Shown: one piece after another, positions 60,000 through 64,000 of the stretch
How positions within the stretch are numbered: the first letter of the stretch is position 1
Layout: the number at the start of each line of letters is the position of its first letter
From: Flavobacteriales bacterium
GTDB taxonomy: Bacteria; Bacteroidota; Bacteroidia; Flavobacteriales_F; PHOS-HE28
Assembly (NCBI GenBank): GCA_020635655.1
Contig: JACJZI010000004.1
Coordinates: forward strand, 596,066-660,065
DNA length: 64,000 bases
Reading direction: 5' to 3'
Translations under genes and position numbers: made by a program
Notes under the pieces: model-generated
Told to the model about the DNA's origin: nothing
The model's input: only the letters and a program-made list of their open reading frames with translations
The model's database searches: none

Positions 60000-61121
60000 A
60001 TGAGTAACGATCAAACTGTTAGTTCGGCCCAGCTTGTCATCGACAAGTTCGGCGGCCAAAGCGCACTGGCCAAGGCATTGGGCAAGACCCAGAGCACGGT
60101 CCAGCACTGGGCAAAAACGGGCATCATCCCGGCGCGGCGGCATGCCTCCATCTTGAAGGCTGCCGGGGAGAAGGGCATCGATCTCTCGCCGACTGACTTC
60201 CTGCAGGGTGCTAGCGTACCCGTCGTTGATGTACCCGTCCCCAAGGCTACACATTCCGGAGAGCTGCAGCTTGGGGGCGTGGGCATCCCGTGCTATGTCC
60301 TGCAGGATGGTACCCGTATTTTCGCACTGAAGGGGGTGGTGGTCGGCCTTATCGGTACCGAAGGCGGCCAGTTGGGTGAGTACATCAAGGTGTCATCCTT
60401 GCGACCATACCTGCCGGAAGATCTGGTCCCTGCAGAAGATGGTACCATCCCCGCACTGCTGAAGTTCGACACGGGCAACGCCTCATTCGCCAAGTACGCG
60501 CAGGGGGTCCCGGTCGAGAAATTCCTTGACATCTGTTCGGCCTACTCAAGCGCGCTGCAGGATCATCTGGTACCCGGCAGCGGAACCCAACTCACCGAAC
60601 GCCAGCAGAGCATTGCACGGCAGGCGAATGCCTTCCTCCGCGCCTGCGCAAAGACCGGCATCATCGCGCTGGTGGACGAGGCGACCGGATATCAGTATGA
60701 ACGCGCGCAGGATGCCCTGCAACTGAAGATGAAGCTGTTCCTGGAGGAGGAAATGCGGGCATGGGAAAAGACGTTCCCTCAAGAGCTATGGAACGAGTTC
60801 GGCAGACTCACGAATTGGAAGGGGGCAGCGCAGCAGCGTCCGAAGTGGTGGGGGAAGCTGGTGAACGAAATGGTCTACCAGTATCTGGACCCGGATGTCT
60901 ATAAGTGGCTAAGGGAGCACGCCCCGAAGCCGCGCCACGGCCAGAACTACCACCAGTGGATGAGCAGCCAGTACGGGCTGAAGAGGCTCATCGAGCACAT
61001 CTGGCAGCTGGTGGGCATGGCATCCGCCTGCAGCACCATGCCTGAGTTGCGCCAGCGGATGGCGGAGAAGTATGGTCGGGTGCCCGTTCAGTTGACGCTC
61101 TACCTGCCCCCCGCGCAGTAG
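60000..61121 (+). CDS. HTH and P63C domain protein (passenger gene)
   Basis: A 373-residue protein. Residues about 5-65 are a Cro/YdaS-like helix-turn-helix (VIDKFGGQSALAKALGKTQS, TVQHWAKTGIIPARRHASIL). Residues about 80-240 are a central region with IFALKGVVVGLIGTEG and IALVDEATGYQYER. The C-terminal domain (about 245-365) matches P63C, found in phage and bacterial proteins, with WEKTFPQELWNEFGRLTNWK, WWGKLVNEMVYQYLDPDVYK and GQNYHQWMSSQYGLKRLIEH. P63C is of unknown activity. The gene lies inside the transposon and its upstream region has half-sites suited to self-binding. It may control the element or act on host targets. Confidence 0.85.
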   Translation: MSNDQTVSSAQLVIDKFGGQSALAKALGKTQSTVQHWAKTGIIPARRHASILKAAGEKGIDLSPTDFLQGASVPVVDVPVPKATHSGELQLGGVGIPCYVLQDGTRIFALKGVVVGLIGTEGGQLGEYIKVSSLRPYLPEDLVPAEDGTIPALLKFDTGNASFAKYAQGVPVEKFLDICSAYSSALQDHLVPGSGTQLTERQQSIARQANAFLRACAKTGIIALVDEATGYQYERAQDALQLKMKLFLEEEMRAWEKTFPQELWNEFGRLTNWKGAAQQRPKWWGKLVNEMVYQYLDPDVYKWLREHAPKPRHGQNYHQWMSSQYGLKRLIEHIWQLVGMASACSTMPELRQRMAEKYGRVPVQLTLYLPPAQ

Positions 61122-61208
61122 TCGTGGGCTTCTGCAGGCAAACGAAAACAGAAGTAACTGCCTGTGAAATAGGCGGCTGTATGGCTATATCCATTAAATT
61201 GAATTATT

Positions 61209-62099
61209 ATGCTTGACGGTAAGCATATTTCCTCTATATTTGGTCCTGTAAGCACAGAGACCATGAACCGCCTGCCGCTGTCCAAGCAAGTCCAGATCCT
61301 CAACATGCTGGTGGAGGGCTCCAGCCTTCGCAGCACGTCCCGCGTGTGTGATGTGTCGATCAACACCGTGACCAAGCTCTTGGTGGAAGTAGGCCGCGCC
61401 TGCGAGAAGTTCCACGATGAGAAGGTGCGCAAGGTGGCCGCTCGCAACGTCCAGTGCGATGAGATCTGGAGCTTCGTCTATGCCAAGCAAAAGAACGTCC
61501 CCGAAGGGATGGAGGGACAGGCCGGTGACGTATGGACGTGGACCTGCCTTGACAGCGATACCAAGCTGATGATCTCGTGGTTCGTGGGTAGCCGCGATGC
61601 CAATGCCGCCTATGAGTTCCTGTGCGATGTGCGCAGCCGCGTTTCCACCCGCATGCAAATGACCAGCGACGGCCATGCCGCCTATCGCTTCGCCGTTGAC
61701 GCCGTGTTCGGCACCTACATCGACTTTGCCCAACTGGTGAAGCTCTACGGCAACCCTGAAGGCAAGGGCAACGAACGGCGTTACAGCCCCGCCGAATGCA
61801 CTGGCGCCAAGACGGTCATCGTGGAGGGACAGCCGGACGAAACGCTGATCTCCACCTCACACGTGGAACGTCAGAACCTGACCATGCGGATGGCGATGCG
61901 CCGGTTCACCCGCCTTACCAATGCCTTCAGCAAGAAGGTGGAGAACCATTGCTATGCCATCGCTCTGCACTTCGTCCACTACAACTGGTGCCGGATCCAC
62001 AAGACCCTGCGTGTTACCCCGGCGATGGAAGCGGGCCTTACCGATGACCTGATGAGCATCGCGGATATCGTGAAGCTCGCCTACCCAGATTCAAAGTGA
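61209..62099 (+). CDS. IS1-family-type DDE transposase
   Basis: A 296-residue transposase. The N-terminal helix-turn-helix reads LVEGSSLRSTSRVCDVSINT VTKLL (about 35-57). The catalytic core has Asp about 84 in VQCDEIWSFVYAK, Asp about 154 in MTSDGHAAYRF and Glu about 220 in SHVERQNLTMRMAMRRF, a DDE triad in IS1-like spacing, then NWCRIHKTLRVTPAMEAG. The TGA lies in the right terminal repeat. The start at 61209 or the in-frame ATG at 61263 (MNRLPLSKQVQ) are both possible. With both ends and duplication intact, the element may still be mobile. Confidence 0.92.
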   Translation: MLDGKHISSIFGPVSTETMNRLPLSKQVQILNMLVEGSSLRSTSRVCDVSINTVTKLLVEVGRACEKFHDEKVRKVAARNVQCDEIWSFVYAKQKNVPEGMEGQAGDVWTWTCLDSDTKLMISWFVGSRDANAAYEFLCDVRSRVSTRMQMTSDGHAAYRFAVDAVFGTYIDFAQLVKLYGNPEGKGNERRYSPAECTGAKTVIVEGQPDETLISTSHVERQNLTMRMAMRRFTRLTNAFSKKVENHCYAIALHFVHYNWCRIHKTLRVTPAMEAGLTDDLMSIADIVKLAYPDSK

Positions 62100-62108
62100 G
62101 ACACTACC

Positions 62109-62116
62109 GGCTTTCC
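62109..62116. repeat. Right target-site duplication GGCTTTCC
   Basis: An exact copy of 59647-59654, directly right of the element end. Confidence 0.85.
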
Positions 62117-62125
62117 CTGGTCGGC

Positions 62126-62133
62126 TATCTTTG
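62126..62133 (+). promoter_or_regulatory. -7 promoter element TATCTTTG of tRNA-Ser
   Basis: A perfect match 13 nt before the mature tRNA 5' end. The transposon ends only 17 bp upstream, so the -33 region of this promoter now comes from the element and target duplication. Confidence 0.65.
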
Positions 62134-62146
62134 CGGCCCCGCGACC

Positions 62147-62236
62147 GGAGAGGTGCCAGAGAGGTCGAATGGGCCTGACTCGAAATCAGGTGTGCGGCTT
62201 GCCGCACCGGGGGTTCGAATCCCTCCCTCTCCGCCA
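62147..62236 (+). tRNA. tRNA-Ser (anticodon CGA)
   Basis: A 90-nt class II tRNA with encoded CCA. The acceptor stem GGAGAGG (62147-62153) pairs with CCTCTCC (62226-62232), the discriminator is G and CCA follows. The anticodon stem CCTGA/TCAGG encloses loop CTCGAAA, giving anticodon CGA (reads UCG). A long variable arm (TGTGCGGCTTGCCGCACC) and the T-arm GGGGGTTCGAATCCCTC confirm serine. Confidence 0.96.
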
Positions 62237-62240
62237 CCGG

Positions 62241-62270
62241 AAGGCCTGCCGTGAAGCGGCGGGCCTTTTC
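62241..62270 (+). terminator. Terminator after tRNA-Ser
   Basis: GGCCTGCCG pairs with CGGCGGGCC (one T-G wobble) over a 5-nt loop, followed by TTTTC, directly after the tRNA. Confidence 0.75.
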
Positions 62271-62380
62271 GTTCGCGCCCGAGCCAGGCCGTGCCTGAGC
62301 GCGGAAGCGGACGAAAAGGCCCAGGGCCGCGAAGCGGTCCGGCCTCCGGTGATGCCTCCCCCTTGGGGAACGACGCAGCG
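62271..62380. repeat. 110-bp direct repeat, copy 1
   Basis: Begins GTTCGCGCCCGAGCCAGG and ends CGACGCAGCG. It is repeated at 62435-62544 with a single base difference that I can see (GAGCGCGG here, GAGCGAGG there). The unit is GC-rich with inner dyads. No coding function is evident; it looks like an interspersed repeat family member. Confidence 0.85.
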
Positions 62381-62434
62381 AAGCGTAGTCCATCCCTTCC
62401 TTTCCTTCACCCGATCACCTGCGTCCTCCAAAGT

Positions 62435-62544
62435 GTTCGCGCCCGAGCCAGGCCGTGCCTGAGCGAGGAAGCGGACGAAAAGGCCCAGGGCCGCGAAGCG
62501 GTCCGGCCTCCGGTGATGCCTCCCCCTTGGGGAACGACGCAGCG
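62435..62544. repeat. 110-bp direct repeat, copy 2
   Basis: Second copy of the unit at 62271, offset by 164 bp. The 54 bp between copies is unrelated. The pair fills the gap between tRNA-Ser and the NqrM-like gene. Confidence 0.85.
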
Positions 62545-62588
62545 CGCAGGACGAATAAGTGTCCGACCGGCTCCATCCACCCGTGCCA

Positions 62589-62596
62589 TACCTTTG
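62589..62596 (+). promoter_or_regulatory. -7 promoter element TACCTTTG
   Basis: A perfect match ending exactly 4 nt before the ATG at 62601. Confidence 0.7.
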
Positions 62597-62600
62597 CATC

Positions 62601-62813
62601 ATGAATACCGCACTCCTCACCGTCCTGCTCGGCATCGGCTTCATCGGGCTGGCGTTCGCTGGGATAGCGGTGAAGGTCTGGGCGAAGAAGGATGGTCGAT
62701 TCGCCGGCACGTGCGCCTCGAACAATCCGCTCATTCAGGGAGAAGGCGGGGCATGCGGCTATTGCGGTGCACGCCCTGAGGAGCAGTGCCGGAAGGACGC
62801 TGAAGCGGCCTGA
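62601..62813 (+). CDS. NqrM-like (DUF539) small membrane Cys protein
   Basis: A 70-residue protein with one N-terminal membrane helix (about 5-25) and a cysteine-rich tail: GTCASNN, GACGYCGARPEEQC. Four cysteines after a single helix match NqrM, which helps insert iron into the Na+-translocating NADH:quinone reductase. The neighbouring apbE (flavinyltransferase for NQR/RNF subunits) supports this. NQR subunits are not in the window. The start is set by the -7 box 4 nt upstream. Confidence 0.75.
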   Translation: MNTALLTVLLGIGFIGLAFAGIAVKVWAKKDGRFAGTCASNNPLIQGEGGACGYCGARPEEQCRKDAEAA

Positions 62814-62841
62814 TCATGCCACACCAGTAAGGTCGGACCCT

Positions 62842-64000
62842 TCAATTCCTGGACCTGCGGTCCACCTGTTCGCCATTCTCCTGCTTCTTGAGGGAAGGGG
62901 GATCGTCCGGGAGGTCCTTTAATGCGCGCGCATTCGGATCCTCCTTTCGCTCTCGCGGCTTGGTGCCCATATTGGTCCCGTTCGCAGGCCGCGTCCGGGT
63001 TTTCATTCTCTTGGGGGGGATCCCATGCACCCGCTGCGGGTGATTCCCCATCACCGTGGTATCAGCTGGGTATGCGGGGCGTTCGCCCTGGAACTGCGCC
63101 TTACCGGGCCAGTTCTTCGAGGCCCAGGTCATGTACCCGCCTTTCCCATCGTCCAGGATGAAATAGAGGCCGTATTCCGGATGCGCGTCGGACCACGTGA
63201 TCGCGGCATCCGGCCCCATGACCAGCAGACCGGTCGCCACGGCATCGGCCATGGTACAGGACCGATGGATCACCGACACGCTCAACAGACCGTGCGTCAC
63301 CGGCCTGCCGGTGCGTGGATCGATCGTATGGCCCAGTCGTCGGCCACCCACCTCGCGGAATTTCCGGTAGTTCCCGCTGGTGGCCAGGGAGGCGTCCTTC
63401 AGGGGGACCTGCGTCTGCAGGTCGTGCGCTTCCCCGGCCTTCGGTTTGTCGATACCGATCGTCCAAGCCTCCTGCTGCCCGTTCGTGCCTTGCGCGCGGA
63501 CCTCTCCCCCCACCTCCACCATGTAGTTGCCGATCCCACGGGCCTCCAGCAGCATGGCGACCCGGTCCACCGTATACCCCTGTGCGATCCCGTTCGGATC
63601 GAACTGGATGCCCAAGAAGCGTTTCCACAGCTTCATCGTGCCATGATCGGCACCGGGCGGACTGATGATCGGATCGCTGAAGATCATCGACAGGCCGACC
63701 AGATGCCGCAGGCTGTCCAGTTCCGAGGTGTTCACATCGGCCTCGCCCTGCGGTCCGAACCCCCAGGCCTTCACCAGGGGATACACGGTCGGATCGAACG
63801 CCCCGGCGGTCAGTACCCATACACTTCGCGCGTAGGCCAGCACGTCCAGGAAGAGCCCGTCATCCGTGATGAACGTGTCCGCCGCCGCATTGAACCGGGT
63901 CACGGTGCTGTTGGCATCCCACAAGCTCAATGCGCTGTCGATGGCCTTGAACACGCTGTCCACGGCATGCGACAGGTCGCGGTGTTGCGGATCGATGTAC
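62842..64000 (-). CDS. apbE: FAD:protein FMN transferase ApbE (5' truncated by window edge)
   Basis: A flavinyltransferase that attaches FMN covalently to NQR/RNF subunits in the periplasm; the frame stays open to the window end, so the signal peptide and N-terminus are missing. Present are DSALSLWDANSTVTRFN, GAFDPTVYPLVKAWGFGP, the NGIAQGYTVDRVAMLLEARG site, GNYMVEVGGEVRAQGTNGQQ, IDPRTGRPVTHGLLSVSV and the metal-site TMADAVATGLLVMG. An unusual basic, proline-rich tail of about 70 residues (from PKRMKTRTRPANGTNMGTKP to QVDRRSRN) extends past the normal end. It converges on the NqrM-like gene, 28 nt apart. Confidence 0.92.
   Translation of the reverse strand, partial: YIDPQHRDLSHAVDSVFKAIDSALSLWDANSTVTRFNAAADTFITDDGLFLDVLAYARSVWVLTAGAFDPTVYPLVKAWGFGPQGEADVNTSELDSLRHLVGLSMIFSDPIISPPGADHGTMKLWKRFLGIQFDPNGIAQGYTVDRVAMLLEARGIGNYMVEVGGEVRAQGTNGQQEAWTIGIDKPKAGEAHDLQTQVPLKDASLATSGNYRKFREVGGRRLGHTIDPRTGRPVTHGLLSVSVIHRSCTMADAVATGLLVMGPDAAITWSDAHPEYGLYFILDDGKGGYMTWASKNWPGKAQFQGERPAYPADTTVMGNHPQRVHGIPPKRMKTRTRPANGTNMGTKPRERKEDPNARALKDLPDDPPSLKKQENGEQVDRRSRN

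Larger units (their letters stand above)
59655..62108 (+). mobile_element. IS1-family-type transposon with two passenger genes
   Basis: A 2454-bp element. Left end GGTAGTGTCTCAGTTTGAA (59655-59673) and the complement of the right end (62108-62090), GGTAGTGTCTCACTTTGAA, form a 19-bp terminal inverted repeat with one mismatch. An 8-bp perfect direct duplication GGCTTTCC flanks both ends. IS1-family elements often begin GGT and make 8-9-bp duplications. The element holds, in order, a small basic protein (59731), an HTH-P63C protein (60000) and the transposase (61209), all plus strand; the transposase TGA lies inside the right repeat. Elements of this family rarely carry passengers. Confidence 0.88.

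Noticed and set aside
1..64000. CRISPR array
   Set aside because: No run of short direct repeats with unique spacers was seen; the only sizeable direct repeats are the two 110-bp units near the tRNA.
1..64000. rRNA operon or phage structural gene block
   Set aside because: No rRNA-like sequence or capsid, tail or terminase genes were recognised; the P63C gene alone lies within a defined transposon.

Overview
The window comes from a high-GC member of the Bacteroidota, most likely a Flavobacteriales-type lineage. Three things point there: secreted proteins with type IX secretion (T9SS) C-terminal sorting domains, Bacteroidota-type -7 promoter elements (TAnnTTTG) directly in front of many genes, and families typical of the phylum (DUF4159, DUF5777, PadR-PspC pair, LytTR regulator with a propeller kinase, NqrM-like protein next to ApbE, GDCCVxC protein). 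Most of the window is ordinary chromosome. Genes are dense, often overlap by ATGA or TGATG, and rarely show a Shine-Dalgarno sequence. All calls are from reading the sequence; no database search was possible.

Layout. 1-4079: end of a universal stress protein, an AI-2E/PerM-type membrane protein and an MlaE-MlaF-MlaD lipid ABC operon. 4096-12030: small zinc protein, S9 peptidase, CPBP protease, membrane glycosyltransferase-like protein with rsmE, DUF4159 protein and a T9SS protein. 12020-16357 (minus): GreA/GreB factor, hisS, hutH and an alpha/beta hydrolase. 16490-24188: haem-motif lipoprotein, large metzincin protease, ettA and a GT-C membrane protein. 24273-26576: PadR-PspC envelope stress operon with a palindromic operator. 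26585-33077: thiol-dioxygenase/methyltransferase fusion, arginase-family ureohydrolase, glycosyltransferase and a fused 2-oxoacid dehydrogenase E1. About 33100-37560 is visibly lower in GC and holds an apparently nonsense-interrupted gene, a SnoaL-like protein and an MBOAT/SGNH acyltransferase pair; it looks acquired. 37581-46557: hydrolase, secreted proteins, GNAT, beta-helix protein, Spy-like chaperone, citrate synthase and thioredoxin.

46718-55017 is the main signalling and redox region. A cysteine-dioxygenase-like protein overlaps a PAS histidine kinase, which overlaps a response regulator carrying a Crp-type DNA-binding output. These are followed by a small membrane protein, a universal stress protein and an M50/CBS site-2 protease. 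Facing them is a minus-strand operon of two lipoproteins with CxxCH and CX4CH haem-type motifs, an OB-fold protein and a YceI protein, then a DUF5777 barrel protein. Next come a LytTR regulator, its propeller histidine kinase and a second YceI, all translationally coupled.

59655-62108 is the most notable find: a complete 2454-bp transposable element with 19-bp terminal inverted repeats (one mismatch) beginning GGTAGTGTCTCA and a perfect 8-bp target duplication (GGCTTTCC). It carries an IS1-family-type transposase plus two passenger genes, a small basic protein and an HTH-P63C protein preceded by half-sites spaced 10 bp apart. It sits just upstream of the promoter of tRNA-Ser(CGA). The tRNA is followed by a pair of 110-bp direct repeats, an NqrM-like protein and a convergent, truncated apbE at the window edge.
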